Shown here in pieces: positions 50,619 to 60,442 of a DNA stretch of 64,000 nucleotides. Within the stretch, counting starts at the first letter, position 1. Each line of letters begins with the position of its first letter. The notes under the pieces were generated by a model that made no database searches, had not been told where the DNA came from, and saw only the letters and a list, made by a program, of their open reading frames with translations. Position numbers and translations under genes: made by a program. Source of the DNA: an uncultured beta proteobacterium (lineage in GTDB: Bacteria; Pseudomonadota; Gammaproteobacteria; Burkholderiales; Burkholderiaceae_C); NCBI GenBank assembly GCA_903938815.1, contig CAJAES010000107.1, forward strand, positions 55,116 through 119,115, given 5' to 3'.

Positions 50619-51698
50619 GTGAGCTTTCTGGACGTACTGTTGGGCCGCAAACATCCGCCGGTAATCGGCTTGGACATCAGTTCGTCGAGCGTCAAGCTCG
50701 TCGAACTGGGCCAAACCGCGAGCGGCGAATTCGTACTCGAACGATTCGGTTCCGAACCGTTCGAGAAGGGCTGGATCACCGACGGCCAGATCGAGAAATT
50801 CGACGAGGTCGCCGAAGCCGTCCGACGGGTCGTCGCCAAGAGCGGCACCAAGACCAAGCAGGTCGTGATGGCCATGCCGCAGTCGGCCGTGATCACCAAG
50901 AAGATCATGCTGCCCGCCGGCCTGCGCGAAGAAGAGATGGAATTGCAGGTCGAGGCCGAGGCCAACCAGTACATCCCGTTCTCGCTCGACGAGGTCAGCC
51001 TCGATTTCTGCGTCATCGGGCCGAGTTCCACCTCGGCCGGCGACGTCGAGGTCCTGATCGCTGCCTCCCGCAAGGACCGTGTCCAGGACCGCCAGGGCCT
51101 CGCCGAGGCCGCAGGTCTCAAGCCCGTGGTGCTCGACATCGAATCCCACGCGTCCCGCCTGGCCATGGGCCGCATCATCTCCGCTCTGCCCAACGAAGGC
51201 CGCGACGCGCTCGTCGCGCTGTTCGAGATCGGCGCCGACACCACCAGCCTCAAGGTGCTTCGCGACGACGAGATGCTCTACGACCGCGACCAGGCCTTCG
51301 GCGGTTCGCAGCTGACGCAGCTCATCTCGCGCCAGTACGGCTTCTCCTTCGAGGAAGCCGAACAGAAGAAGCTCGCGGGCGACCTGCCCGAGGACTACGA
51401 CAGCGCCATTCTGGCCCCCTTCGTCGACAGCCTGTCGCAGGAGATCGGCCGTGCGCTGCAGTATTTCTTCACCAGCACGCCGCACCACAAGGTGCACTAC
51501 GTGATGCTCGGCGGCGGTACGGCCACGCTGCCCGGCCTGAAGGACCGCGTCACCGACCTCACCGGCTTCGCCTCGATGGTGGTCAACCCGTTCGAGGGCA
51601 TGCAGCTCGGTTCCGCCGTGCGTGAGAGCCGGGTGCGGCGCGAGTCGCCTTCCTATCTGACCGCCTGCGGTCTGGCGATGCGGAGGTTCGTGCAGTGA
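50619..51698 (+). CDS. pilM: type IV pilus assembly protein PilM
   Basis: 359 residues from a GTG at 50619 with GGAG upstream. An actin-like fold: PPVIGLDISSSSVKLVEL, the ALFEIGADTTSLKVL nucleotide-binding segment and MLGGGTATLPGLKDRV. PilM is the cytoplasmic ring protein that anchors PilN in the alignment subcomplex. First gene of the pilMNOPQ operon; its stop overlaps the pilN start (GTGA). Confidence 0.96.
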   Translation: MSFLDVLLGRKHPPVIGLDISSSSVKLVELGQTASGEFVLERFGSEPFEKGWITDGQIEKFDEVAEAVRRVVAKSGTKTKQVVMAMPQSAVITKKIMLPAGLREEEMELQVEAEANQYIPFSLDEVSLDFCVIGPSSTSAGDVEVLIAASRKDRVQDRQGLAEAAGLKPVVLDIESHASRLAMGRIISALPNEGRDALVALFEIGADTTSLKVLRDDEMLYDRDQAFGGSQLTQLISRQYGFSFEEAEQKKLAGDLPEDYDSAILAPFVDSLSQEIGRALQYFFTSTPHHKVHYVMLGGGTATLPGLKDRVTDLTGFASMVVNPFEGMQLGSAVRESRVRRESPSYLTACGLAMRRFVQ

Positions 51699-52357
51699 TC
51701 CTCATCAACCTGCTGCCGCACCGCGAAGAGAAGCGCCGGCAACGCAAGAAGGGCTTCTTCCTCGCACTCGGCATCGCCGCGGCGGTGGGGGCGGTCGTCG
51801 TCGGGGGCTGGTTCTCGGTGCTTCAGCAGATGAAGGCCGCCCAGGTGGTCCGAAACGATGTGCTGCGCCAGGAAATCAAGACCCTCGACACCCAGATCAA
51901 GGACATCGCGATGCTGCGGGCCGAGATCGAGGCCCTGAAGGCACGCCAGAAGGCGGTCGAAGACCTGCAGACCGACCGCAACATCCCGGTCTACCTGCTC
52001 GACGAGATCGTCAAGCAGGCGCCGGAAGGCATCTATCTGTCGGCCGTCCGCCAATCCGGCAACCTCGTCACGGTGAGTGGCGTGGCCCAGACCAACGAAC
52101 GCGTGTCCGAGTTCCTGCGCAACACCCTCTACAACTCGCCCTGGCTCGAGAAGCCCGAGCTCGTGGAGATCAAGGCCGCGGCGGTGGTGGGGCAGGCCAG
52201 GGCCGGCGCCCGTGACGCCGACCGCGACCCGCGCCGCCTCTTCGACTTCACCATGCGCGTGTCGATCAAGCGCCCGCCGTCGGCCGCTGCCGACAGTGCG
52301 GCATCCGCTCCGGAACCCGGCGCCAAGCGCCGGCCTACGGCCCCCAAGGCGACCTGA
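51695..52357 (+). CDS. pilN: type IV pilus assembly protein PilN
   Basis: 220 residues from a GTG. The N-terminal INLLPHREEKRRQRKKGF motif binds the PilM groove; one membrane helix (about 21-41) follows, then a coiled coil and a periplasmic ferredoxin-like domain. It forms a heterodimer with PilO. The Pro/Ala-rich tail is poorly conserved. Confidence 0.95.
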   Translation: MILINLLPHREEKRRQRKKGFFLALGIAAAVGAVVVGGWFSVLQQMKAAQVVRNDVLRQEIKTLDTQIKDIAMLRAEIEALKARQKAVEDLQTDRNIPVYLLDEIVKQAPEGIYLSAVRQSGNLVTVSGVAQTNERVSEFLRNTLYNSPWLEKPELVEIKAAAVVGQARAGARDADRDPRRLFDFTMRVSIKRPPSAAADSAASAPEPGAKRRPTAPKAT

Positions 52358-52362
52358 GGACG

Positions 52363-53076
52363 ATGATGGCAAAAGCATCGAGCTTCAATTTCGACGTCGC
52401 CACCAGTCTGGAAAAGGCCACGTCGCAGTTCCGCGGCCTGAACACCAGCGAGCCCGGCCAGTGGCCGCCGCTGCCCAAGTTCGCGGCCTGGGGCCTGGCG
52501 GCCCTGCTGGTCGTCGTGGCCGGCTGGTTCCTGGTGGTCTCCGACGCCAACGACCAGCTCAACGCCGAGCTGGCGCGTGAGAACCCCCTGCGTGCCGAGT
52601 TCCGCGACAAGCTGCGCCAGGCCGTCAACCTGGGCGAGCTGCGCAAGCAGAAGCTGCAGGTCGAGGAGTACGTGACCCAGCTCGAGAAGCAGCTGCCCGG
52701 CAAGGCTGAGATGGACGCGCTGCTGTCGGACATCAACCAGGCCGGCCTCGGGCGCGGGCTGCAGTTCGAGCTCTTCAAGCCGGGTCAGGTCGAGGTCAAG
52801 GACTTCTACGCGGTGCTGCCCATCTCGATCAAGGTGAGCGGCCGGTACCACGACATCGGCTCCTTCGCGGCCGACATCGCCAACCTGTCCCGCATCGTGA
52901 CGCTGCACAACGTCGTCATCACCCGGCCCGCCAAGGAGCCGAACAACGTGACCCTGACGATGGAGGCCACCGCGCGCACCTATCGCTATCTGGACCCGGC
53001 CGAGGTCGAGGACCAGAAGAAGAGCAAGGCCGCAGCAGCCGCCGCCGCGAACAAGGCCAAGGGGGCCAAGAAATGA
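52363..53076 (+). CDS. pilO: type IV pilus assembly protein PilO
   Basis: 237 residues. One membrane helix (WGLAALLVVVAGWFLVVS, about 43-60), coiled coil, and periplasmic domain with FELFKPGQVEVKDFYAVLPISIKVSGRYHDIGSFAADIANL, the PilO hallmark. A second ATG immediately follows the first. It heterodimerises with PilN and binds PilP. Confidence 0.95.
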   Translation: MMAKASSFNFDVATSLEKATSQFRGLNTSEPGQWPPLPKFAAWGLAALLVVVAGWFLVVSDANDQLNAELARENPLRAEFRDKLRQAVNLGELRKQKLQVEEYVTQLEKQLPGKAEMDALLSDINQAGLGRGLQFELFKPGQVEVKDFYAVLPISIKVSGRYHDIGSFAADIANLSRIVTLHNVVITRPAKEPNNVTLTMEATARTYRYLDPAEVEDQKKSKAAAAAAANKAKGAKK

Positions 53077-53600
53077 GCGCCGCCCGCATCGCCCTGGTGG
53101 TGGGCCTGGTCGTGCTGGCCGGTTGCAGCGCGCGCCAGGAAGAGCTCCGCGGCTGGATGGACCAGCAGCGCCGCGAGGTCAAGCCCAACGTGACGCCGCT
53201 CGCGGCGCCCAAGAAGTTCGATCCCGAGCCCTACAGCTCGGCACAGGCGGTGGACCCGTTCAGCAGCCAGAAGCTGTCGGTCGCCATCAAGCAGGAAGCA
53301 CGGCAGACGAACTCGCTGTTCTCGGCCGAGCTGAACCGCCGCAAGGAACCGCTGGAGGCCTACCCCCTGGACAGCATGTCGATGGTGGGCAGTGTGGCGC
53401 GCGGCGGTCAGCCGTTTGCGCTGTTGCGGGTGGACAGCCTGCTTTACCAGGTCAAGGTGGGCGACTACCTTGGCCAGAACTACGGGCGCGTGACCCGCAT
53501 CGCCGAGACCGAGGTGACCCTGCGCGAAGTCGTGCAGGACGCCGCCGGTGAGTGGATCGAGCGGCCCGCGAGCCTGCAATTGCAGGAGAGGGCGCGATGA
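53073..53600 (+). CDS. pilP: type IV pilus inner-membrane lipoprotein PilP
   Basis: 175 residues. The lipobox is VLAGCSA (Cys about residue 15). The C-terminal beta domain (AYPLDSMSMVGSV; YQVKVGDYLGQNYGRVTRI; EVTLREVVQDAAGEWIERP) binds the N0 domain of PilQ. Its start overlaps pilO (ATGA) and its stop overlaps pilQ. Confidence 0.95.
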   Translation: MSAARIALVVGLVVLAGCSARQEELRGWMDQQRREVKPNVTPLAAPKKFDPEPYSSAQAVDPFSSQKLSVAIKQEARQTNSLFSAELNRRKEPLEAYPLDSMSMVGSVARGGQPFALLRVDSLLYQVKVGDYLGQNYGRVTRIAETEVTLREVVQDAAGEWIERPASLQLQERAR

Positions 53601-55780
53601 ACCGGCTAGTCAGGAATTCCGAGGGGAAGCGCATCATGCAGAAATGGCGTGCCGGGCTGGCAGCTGTCGTATTGGGTTGCAGCCTGCCGCTGGTGTCCTG
53701 GGCGCAAAACGCGATCCAGGCCATCACCAGCAGCCAACAGGCTGGGACCGAAGTCGTCCGCATCGAGCTGAAGGAGGCGCTGAAGTCGGTGCCTGTCGGC
53801 TTCTCGATCCAGATGCCTCCGCGCATCGCGATCGACTTGCCGGGCGTCGGCAACGAACTCGGCCGCAGTGCGATCGACATCAACCAGGGCAACCTGCGTT
53901 CCGTGAACGTGGCCCAGGCCGGTGAGCGCACGCGGCTGGTCCTGAACCTGAAGCAGGCCTCCAGCTACCGCGCCCAGATCGAGGGCAAGGCCCTGGTCGT
54001 GGTGCTCGACGGCGGTGGCGCGGCCATGGCGCAGGCGCCTGCCGCTGCCGCCCCGGCTGCGGCAACGCCAGCGCCCGCAGCCCCGACGCAGTTCGCGCCG
54101 GCGCTGAATGCAGAGCCGCTTGCGTTGCGTGACATCGACTTCCGCCGCGGCACCGACGGCTCCGGCCGCGTGATCGTGACGCTGCCGAGCACGCAGGTGG
54201 GTGTGGACATCCGCCAGCAAGGCCAGAGTCTGGTCGTCGAGTTCCAGCGCTCCACGCTGCCGGAGGCCCTGCGCCGCCGGCTGGACGTCACCGACTTCGG
54301 CACCCCGGTGCAGAGCGTTTCCTCGTTCCAGAGCGGCGACCGCGTGCGCCTGGTCGTCGAGCCGCGTGGCGACTGGGAGCACAGCGCCTACCAGACGGAC
54401 AACCAGTTCGTGCTGGAAGTGCGCCCGATGAAGGTCGACGCGAACAAGCTCACCCAGGGCCCCGGGTTCCAGGGCGAGAAGCTCAGCCTGAACTTCCAGA
54501 ACATCGAAGTTCGCGCGCTGCTGCAGGTGATTGCCGACTTCACGAACTTCAACGTCGTGACCAGCGACACCGTCACCGGCACCGTGACGCTGCGCCTGAA
54601 GGACGTCCCCTGGGATCAGGCCCTGGACATCATCCTCCAGAGCAAGGGCCTGGGCGTGCGCAAGAACGGCAACGTGCTGTGGATCGCGCCCAAGGACGAA
54701 CTCACCGCCAAGGAGCAGGTCGATCTCGAGGCCAAGAAGAAGATCTCCGAGCTCGAGCCGCTGCGCACGCAGGCGTTCCAGCTGAACTACACCAAGGCCG
54801 AGGATGTCGCGCGCGGCCTGACCGGGCAGAACCAGGGCGGTGGCGGTGGTGGCGGCGGTGCGGCGCAGAACACCCGCATCCTGTCGCCGCGCGGCAGCCT
54901 GATCTACGAGCAGCGTACCAACCAGCTGTTCGTGTCCGACATCCCCTCCAAGCTCGAGGAGATCTCGGCACTGATCGCCAAGATCGACATCCCGGTGCGC
55001 CAGGTGCTGATCGAGGCCCGCATCGTCGAAGCCGACGACAGCTTCGGCCGCACGCTGGGCGTCAAGCTCGGCGCGGTCGACCTGACCCGGCCGCAGCGCA
55101 CGGGCATCACCGTTGGCGGCAACTACACGGCCGTCGGCGCGCAGACCGGGCAGGTGGCCCCGGGCATCGACTTCGCCAACACGCAGATGGTCAATCTGCC
55201 GGCCGGCAGCCTGGGCGGCACCGATGCCGCGACCTTCGCGCTGTCGCTGTTCAACTCGTCCGCCAACCGCTTCCTGAACCTGGAACTGTCTGCGCTCGAG
55301 GCCGACGGCAAGGGCAAGATCGTGTCGAGCCCGCGCGTCATCACCACCGACCAGAAGAAGGCGTCGATCGAGCAGGGCGAGGAAATCCCGTACCAGCAGT
55401 CCACGTCCAGCGGCGCCACGGCCGTCCAGTTCAAGAAGGCCAGCCTTCGCCTGGAAGTCACGCCGCAGATCACGCCCGAAGGCAATGTCATCCTGACGCT
55501 CGACGTCACCAAGGACAGCCGAGGCGAGCTCACGGTCAGCGGGCCGGCCATCAACAAGAAGCAGGTCCAGACCGAAGTGCTCGTCGAGAACGGCGGCACC
55601 GTGGTCATCGGCGGCATCTTCACGCAGGACGACCGCAAGGATGTCAGCAAGGTCCCGCTGCTGGGCGATATCCCGGTGCTGGGCAATCTGTTCAAGACCA
55701 CCACGCGCAGCGAGCGGCGGACTGAACTGCTGATCTTCATCACCCCCAAGATCGTGACCGACCGCTCGGCGGCACGTTGA
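53597..55780 (+). CDS. pilQ: type IV pilus secretin PilQ
   Basis: 727 residues. A leader (about 1-36, ending SWAQ) is followed by two AMIN domains (peptidoglycan binding, ending about residue 280), an Ala/Pro linker, an STN/N0 domain (KLSLNFQNIEVRALLQVIADF), an N1 domain, a Gly-rich spacer (eight consecutive Gly) and the secretin core (RQVLIEARIVEADDSFGRTLGVKLG...KVPLLGDIPVLGNLF...RTELLIFITPKIV). It is the outer-membrane pore for the pilus. The gene begins in overlap with pilP (ATGA). Confidence 0.96.
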   Translation: MNRLVRNSEGKRIMQKWRAGLAAVVLGCSLPLVSWAQNAIQAITSSQQAGTEVVRIELKEALKSVPVGFSIQMPPRIAIDLPGVGNELGRSAIDINQGNLRSVNVAQAGERTRLVLNLKQASSYRAQIEGKALVVVLDGGGAAMAQAPAAAAPAAATPAPAAPTQFAPALNAEPLALRDIDFRRGTDGSGRVIVTLPSTQVGVDIRQQGQSLVVEFQRSTLPEALRRRLDVTDFGTPVQSVSSFQSGDRVRLVVEPRGDWEHSAYQTDNQFVLEVRPMKVDANKLTQGPGFQGEKLSLNFQNIEVRALLQVIADFTNFNVVTSDTVTGTVTLRLKDVPWDQALDIILQSKGLGVRKNGNVLWIAPKDELTAKEQVDLEAKKKISELEPLRTQAFQLNYTKAEDVARGLTGQNQGGGGGGGGAAQNTRILSPRGSLIYEQRTNQLFVSDIPSKLEEISALIAKIDIPVRQVLIEARIVEADDSFGRTLGVKLGAVDLTRPQRTGITVGGNYTAVGAQTGQVAPGIDFANTQMVNLPAGSLGGTDAATFALSLFNSSANRFLNLELSALEADGKGKIVSSPRVITTDQKKASIEQGEEIPYQQSTSSGATAVQFKKASLRLEVTPQITPEGNVILTLDVTKDSRGELTVSGPAINKKQVQTEVLVENGGTVVIGGIFTQDDRKDVSKVPLLGDIPVLGNLFKTTTRSERRTELLIFITPKIVTDRSAAR

Positions 55781-55794
55781 GAGAGGCACGGGAC

Positions 55795-57570
55795 ATGATT
55801 CCGATGTTCATTCGCGGCGGTTGGCGTGCTGCACTCGGCGCGCTGATGCTTGCATCGCTCGCCGCCTGCGGCGGTGGTTCCAGCACCTGTGTCGACGTGA
55901 CTGGCGGCAATGCTTGCTCCGGCAACGGCGGTGGCGTCACCACGGCGGCATCCGACCTTCGCATCGATCTCAGCGCCGTGACGCTGCCCAACACCAGCAC
56001 CAACAGCCTGCGCGCCACGATCACGGCCGTCGATGCTGGCAATGCCGTTGTGTCCGGCACGCCGGTCTCGGTGCGTGTGGACACCGAAGCCCAGGTCATC
56101 GTCAGCAGCGCGACCACCAACGCGAGCGGCCAGGTCACCGCGACCGTGTCGGTGGGCGCTAACCGAGCGAACCGTGTCGTCACGGTGACGGCCCTGGTGA
56201 CCGGAACCTCGATCTCCCGCTCGGTCACCTTCTCAGTCGTCGACGCCACCCTGACAGGTACGGCCACCGCCGGCCTCGTCACGCCTGGCCAGCAGGGTGC
56301 GGTCACGTTCCGCCTGCTGGACGCTGCGGCGAACCCCATCGTGAGCGAGCGCATCGTGGTCACGGCTGCAGGCCTGCCCACCGCCGAGGCGCTGACCGAC
56401 AACGACGGCGTCTACAACTACAAGTTCACCGCACCCGCGACCACCGGCAACCTCGCGATCACCGCGTCGGCTGCGGGTACTTCCGTCGTGGCCAACGTCA
56501 ACGTGCAGGACGACAGCACGGTCATTCCGCCCGTCACCGTGGGCAGCGTGCTGTCGCCCACCGTGGCCGCGAACCCGAGCGTCGTCAGCGTGAACAAGTC
56601 GGGCACGGCCAACAGCACGGCCGTGCGGGCCCTGTTCGTCGGCGCCAACAACGCGCGGATCCCTAATGTGCGGGTGCGCTTCGAGTTGCCTGACCCCAAC
56701 CGCGTCGGCGGCACGCTGGATTCCGGCAGCAACATCGTCTACTCCGATGCCAGCGGCTTCGCGACCACTTTCTACCGTCCGGCCGATGTTCCCAGTCCGA
56801 CCGATGGTGTGATCGTGAAGGTCTGCTGGGGCTACAACGACGCCGAACTGGCGGGCGGCGCCTGCCCGCGCTCGGTGGAGACCAGGCTGACGGTAGTGTC
56901 TGACGCACTGCGCGTCACCATCGGCACCGATGAACTGATCTCGCTCGGCACCAGCACCTACACCAAGGACTACGCCGTCATCGTGGTCGATGCTGCAGGC
57001 CGCGCCAAGGCAGACGTCGAGATCACGCCGTCGCTCGATCTTCTGGGCTTCTACAAGGGCTACTTCGTCTGGAACGGCGAGCAGTGGGCCCAGATCGTCA
57101 CCACGACCGACGGCCCCTATCGCTGGAGCGGCAACGGCTGGAGCGAGGACCAGATCGCCATCGCGAACGGCGCGTTGCCAGTCTGCCCGAACGAGGACGC
57201 GAACCGGAACGGTGTGCGCGAAGCGAACGAGGATCTGAACGGCAACACCGAGCTCGACCCCGCCGGCGTCACGATCACGAACGTCAACTCTTCGCGCACC
57301 GATGCCAATGGCAAGGCGATCATCCGCATCGAGTACACCCGTGACCGGGCCACCTGGATCGACTTCAACATCACGATCACCGCATCGGTGGCGGGTTCGG
57401 AAGGCAAGGCCGTCTACGCCGGCACGCTCTACGGCAAGGGCAACCTGCCCGCGCCCGGCAGCGCGTTCACCAACGAGAACGTCTTCCCGGCCTTCGGCAT
57501 CAGCCCATATGGCCGCGGGGACGTGGGCCTCGCCGGTGCCGGCGCGAACCTCTGCACGAACACGAAGTAG
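55795..57570 (+). CDS. Ig-like repeat lipoprotein with an EF-hand-like calcium motif
   Basis: 591 residues from the ATG at 55795. The lipobox is LAACGGG (Cys about residue 24). It has at least two invasin-like bacterial Ig domains (about 50-150 and 150-240: LRATITAVDAGNAVVSGTPVSVRV; TFRLLDAAANPIVSERIVVTAAG), a third at about 250-340, and a later loop DANRNGVREANEDLNGNTELD that fits a calcium-binding DxNxNG motif. It starts 14 bases after the pilQ stop, and aroK follows its stop with no gap, so it is in the pilus-shikimate operon. An outer-membrane or surface partner of the pilus is a fair guess, but I do not recognise it as a named gene. Confidence 0.82.
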   Translation: MIPMFIRGGWRAALGALMLASLAACGGGSSTCVDVTGGNACSGNGGGVTTAASDLRIDLSAVTLPNTSTNSLRATITAVDAGNAVVSGTPVSVRVDTEAQVIVSSATTNASGQVTATVSVGANRANRVVTVTALVTGTSISRSVTFSVVDATLTGTATAGLVTPGQQGAVTFRLLDAAANPIVSERIVVTAAGLPTAEALTDNDGVYNYKFTAPATTGNLAITASAAGTSVVANVNVQDDSTVIPPVTVGSVLSPTVAANPSVVSVNKSGTANSTAVRALFVGANNARIPNVRVRFELPDPNRVGGTLDSGSNIVYSDASGFATTFYRPADVPSPTDGVIVKVCWGYNDAELAGGACPRSVETRLTVVSDALRVTIGTDELISLGTSTYTKDYAVIVVDAAGRAKADVEITPSLDLLGFYKGYFVWNGEQWAQIVTTTDGPYRWSGNGWSEDQIAIANGALPVCPNEDANRNGVREANEDLNGNTELDPAGVTITNVNSSRTDANGKAIIRIEYTRDRATWIDFNITITASVAGSEGKAVYAGTLYGKGNLPAPGSAFTNENVFPAFGISPYGRGDVGLAGAGANLCTNTK

Positions 57571-58131
57571 GTGATCGTCGCCCTCGTCGGCATGCCCGGC
57601 TGTGGAAAGTCCACGGTCGGGCGTCATCTTGCCCGGCTGTTGACGCGGCGTTTTGTCGACAGCGACACCGAGATCGAACAGGAACTGGGCGAGAGCATCC
57701 GCAGTTTCTTCGACCGTGAGGGCGAGCCCGCCTTCCGCGATGTCGAGGAGCGCGTCATCGGCCGCCTGACCCAGCAGGACGGCATCGTGCTGGCCACCGG
57801 CGGCGGCGCCGTGCTGCGGCCGGCCAACCGCGACGCCCTGCACGACCGCACGCAGGCCTTCTACCTGCGCTCCTCGCCCGAGGAGCTGGCGCGGCGCCTG
57901 CGCAACGACACGCACCGCCCGCTGCTGCAGGGCGGAGACCCGCTGCGAAAGCTGCGCGAGCTCTACCGCGACCGCGACCCGCTGTACCGGCGCACCGCGC
58001 ACTTCGTGGTCGAGACCGCGCGCCCCTCGGTGCCCGCATTGCTGAACATGGTGCTGATGCAGCTCGAGCTCTCGGGCTTCGTCGATCCCGGGCAGGTCCC
58101 GTCTCCGGTGGACACCGGTCACCTGGACTGA
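57571..58131 (+). CDS. aroK: shikimate kinase
   Basis: 186 residues from a GTG that immediately follows the Ig-lipoprotein stop codon (no gap). P-loop GMPGCGKST, the shikimate-binding DSDTEIE, GGGAVLR, and LID region with HRPLL. It phosphorylates shikimate at the 3-hydroxyl in the aromatic amino acid pathway. The C-terminal Asp/Pro-rich extension (about 20 residues) is beyond the usual kinase. pilQ-aroK-aroB linkage is conserved in many proteobacteria. Confidence 0.96.
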   Translation: MIVALVGMPGCGKSTVGRHLARLLTRRFVDSDTEIEQELGESIRSFFDREGEPAFRDVEERVIGRLTQQDGIVLATGGGAVLRPANRDALHDRTQAFYLRSSPEELARRLRNDTHRPLLQGGDPLRKLRELYRDRDPLYRRTAHFVVETARPSVPALLNMVLMQLELSGFVDPGQVPSPVDTGHLD

Positions 58132-58178
58132 GCCCGCCCGCCGCCCACCCGGGGTGAGCCGGCAATTACACTGAGCGC

Positions 58179-59279
58179 ATGAGCCCAGTGCAGCCCGTTG
58201 AAACCGTCACCGTCGACACCGGCGACACCCGCTACGACATCCTCATCGGAGCCGATGTCTGGGCCGATGACGCTTCCTGGGCCGGCCTGCCGAAAGCGGC
58301 GCATGCCGTCATCGTCACCAACACCACGGTCGACCCGCTGTACGGCGATGCCGTCGCGGCGCGCCTGGCGCGGCTGCATTCGCGCGTCACGCGGGTCGTC
58401 CTGCCCGACGGCGAGGCCTACAAGGACTGGGCCACGCTGAACCGCGTCTTCGACCACCTGCTGGGCGAAGGCTGCGACCGCCGGACCGTGCTGTACGCGC
58501 TGGGCGGCGGCGTGGTGGGCGACATGGCCGGCTTTGCGGCAGCCACCTACATGCGCGGCGTACCCTTCGTGCAGCTGCCCACCACGCTGCTCGCGCAGGT
58601 GGATTCCTCGGTGGGCGGCAAGACGGCCGTGAACCACCCGCTGGGCAAGAACATGATCGGCGCGTTCTATCAGCCGCGCCGCGTGCTGTGCGACATGTCC
58701 GTGCTGAAGACGCTGCCCGCGCGCGAGTTCAGCGCAGGCCTGGCCGAGGTCATCAAGTACGGGCCCATCGCCGACGATGCCTTCCTGGGCTGGATCGAAA
58801 CCCATCTTGATGACCTTCTGGCGCGCGACGCCGCCGCGCTGGCGCACGCCGTGCGCCGCAGCTGCGAGATCAAGGCGCAGGTGGTGGGCGCCGACGAGAA
58901 GGAAACCGGCGTGCGCGCCATCCTGAACTTCGGCCACACCTTCGGCCACGCCATCGAGGCTGGCCTCGGGTATGGCGAATGGCTGCACGGCGAGGCCGTG
59001 GGCTGCGGCATGGTGATGGCGGCGGACTTGTCCGCCCGGCTCGGCGGCATGGCGCCGGAGCAGGCCGCGCGCCTGACGAGCCTGATCGCCCGCGCCGGCC
59101 TGCCGGTGCGCGCACCCGCGCTGGGTGAGGACCGCTTCCTGTCGTTGATGCGCCTGGACAAGAAGGCCGAGGACGGCGAGATACGGTTCGTCGTCATCGA
59201 CGCGCCGGGCAGCGCCAGCATGCGCCCCGCGCCCGATGCGCTGGTGCGCGAGGTCATCCGCGCCCACGGCGGCGCCTGA
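58179..59279 (+). CDS. aroB: 3-dehydroquinate synthase
   Basis: 366 residues. NAD-binding GGGVVGDMAGFAAATYMRG, LPTTLLAQVDSSVGGKTAVN, and zinc ligands in FGHTFGHAIEAGLGYGEWLHGEAV. It converts DAHP to 3-dehydroquinate, the second shikimate-pathway step. It follows aroK by 47 bases. Confidence 0.97.
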   Translation: MSPVQPVETVTVDTGDTRYDILIGADVWADDASWAGLPKAAHAVIVTNTTVDPLYGDAVAARLARLHSRVTRVVLPDGEAYKDWATLNRVFDHLLGEGCDRRTVLYALGGGVVGDMAGFAAATYMRGVPFVQLPTTLLAQVDSSVGGKTAVNHPLGKNMIGAFYQPRRVLCDMSVLKTLPAREFSAGLAEVIKYGPIADDAFLGWIETHLDDLLARDAAALAHAVRRSCEIKAQVVGADEKETGVRAILNFGHTFGHAIEAGLGYGEWLHGEAVGCGMVMAADLSARLGGMAPEQAARLTSLIARAGLPVRAPALGEDRFLSLMRLDKKAEDGEIRFVVIDAPGSASMRPAPDALVREVIRAHGGA

Positions 59280-59281
59280 GC

Positions 59282-60442
59282 ATGATGGCCGACACCGGCC
59301 TGGCGCGCTGGGCCAGCCACTCCGAACGCAGCCGCGGCCGGCGCCACCCCGAGCCGCCCCCCGCGCCGCGCACCGAACACCAGCGCGACCGCGACCGCAT
59401 CGTGCACAGCACCGCCTTCCGGCGGCTGGTCTACAAGACGCAGGTCTTCGTCAACCACGAAGGCGACCTGTTCCGCACGCGGCTGACGCACTCGCTGGAG
59501 GTGGCGCAGCTGGGCCGGTCGATGGCCCGCTTGCTGGCCCTGAACGAGGATCTGGTGGAAGCCATCGCGCTGGCGCACGACCTGGGCCACACGCCCTTCG
59601 GCCACGCCGGGCAGGACGCGCTGCACGAGTGCATGCACGCGCACGGCGGCTTCGAGCACAACCTGCAGAGCCTGCGCGTGGTGGACGAACTCGAGCAGCG
59701 GTATGCCACCTTCGACGGGCTGAACCTCAGCTTCGAGGCGCGCGAAGGCATCCTCAAGCGCTGCCCGCGCGCCATCGCCGAGCGGCTGGAGCTGTCCGAG
59801 CCGGGCGGCGTGGGCCGGCGCTTCCTGGAGGGCCTGCAGCCCAGCCTCGAGGCGCAGCTGGTGAACCTGGCCGACGAGATTGCCTACAACGCGCATGACA
59901 TCGACGACGGCGTGCGCTCCGGGCTGCTCACGCTGGCGCAGCTCGAGGGCCTGCCGCTGGTGGACCGGTTTCGCGGCGAGGCGCTTGAGGCCCACCCCAC
60001 GCTGGCCGGGCAGCCGCGCCGGCTGCTGGCCGAAACGCTGCGCCGGATGCTCTCGGCCGAGGTCTACGATGTCGTCGAATGCACCGCGGCCCGGCTGCGC
60101 GAGGCGGACCCCGCCGACGCCGACGCCGTGCGCCATCTCGGCCCGATGGTGGGCGCCAGCGCAGCGCTGCGCGAGCAATCGCTGTCGCTCAAGCGATTCC
60201 TGTTCTCGGCCCTGTACCGCCACCCGCAGGTGATGGACACCACCGACCGCGCCCGCGCCGTGGTGCACGAACTCTTCGCCGCCTACCTGGCCCGGCCTGC
60301 CGAGCTGCCTCCGGACCATGCGGCGCATGCCGACCTGCCGCGCGCCGTGGCCGACTACATCGCCGGCATGACCGACCGTTTCGCGCTGCGCGAACATCAT
60401 CGGCTGACGGGCCGCCGCGCCTTCGACGCCGGCGTCTTCTGA
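59282..60442 (+). CDS. dgt: deoxyguanosinetriphosphate triphosphohydrolase
   Basis: 386 residues. An HD-domain phosphohydrolase: HSTAFRRLVYKTQVF, RTRLTHSLEVAQLGRS, and HDLGHTPFGHAGQDAL carry the metal-binding His/Asp residues. It hydrolyses dGTP to deoxyguanosine and triphosphate. It begins two bases after the aroB stop, and the next gene overlaps its stop by one base (TGATG). Confidence 0.95.
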   Translation: MMADTGLARWASHSERSRGRRHPEPPPAPRTEHQRDRDRIVHSTAFRRLVYKTQVFVNHEGDLFRTRLTHSLEVAQLGRSMARLLALNEDLVEAIALAHDLGHTPFGHAGQDALHECMHAHGGFEHNLQSLRVVDELEQRYATFDGLNLSFEAREGILKRCPRAIAERLELSEPGGVGRRFLEGLQPSLEAQLVNLADEIAYNAHDIDDGVRSGLLTLAQLEGLPLVDRFRGEALEAHPTLAGQPRRLLAETLRRMLSAEVYDVVECTAARLREADPADADAVRHLGPMVGASAALREQSLSLKRFLFSALYRHPQVMDTTDRARAVVHELFAAYLARPAELPPDHAAHADLPRAVADYIAGMTDRFALREHHRLTGRRAFDAGVF

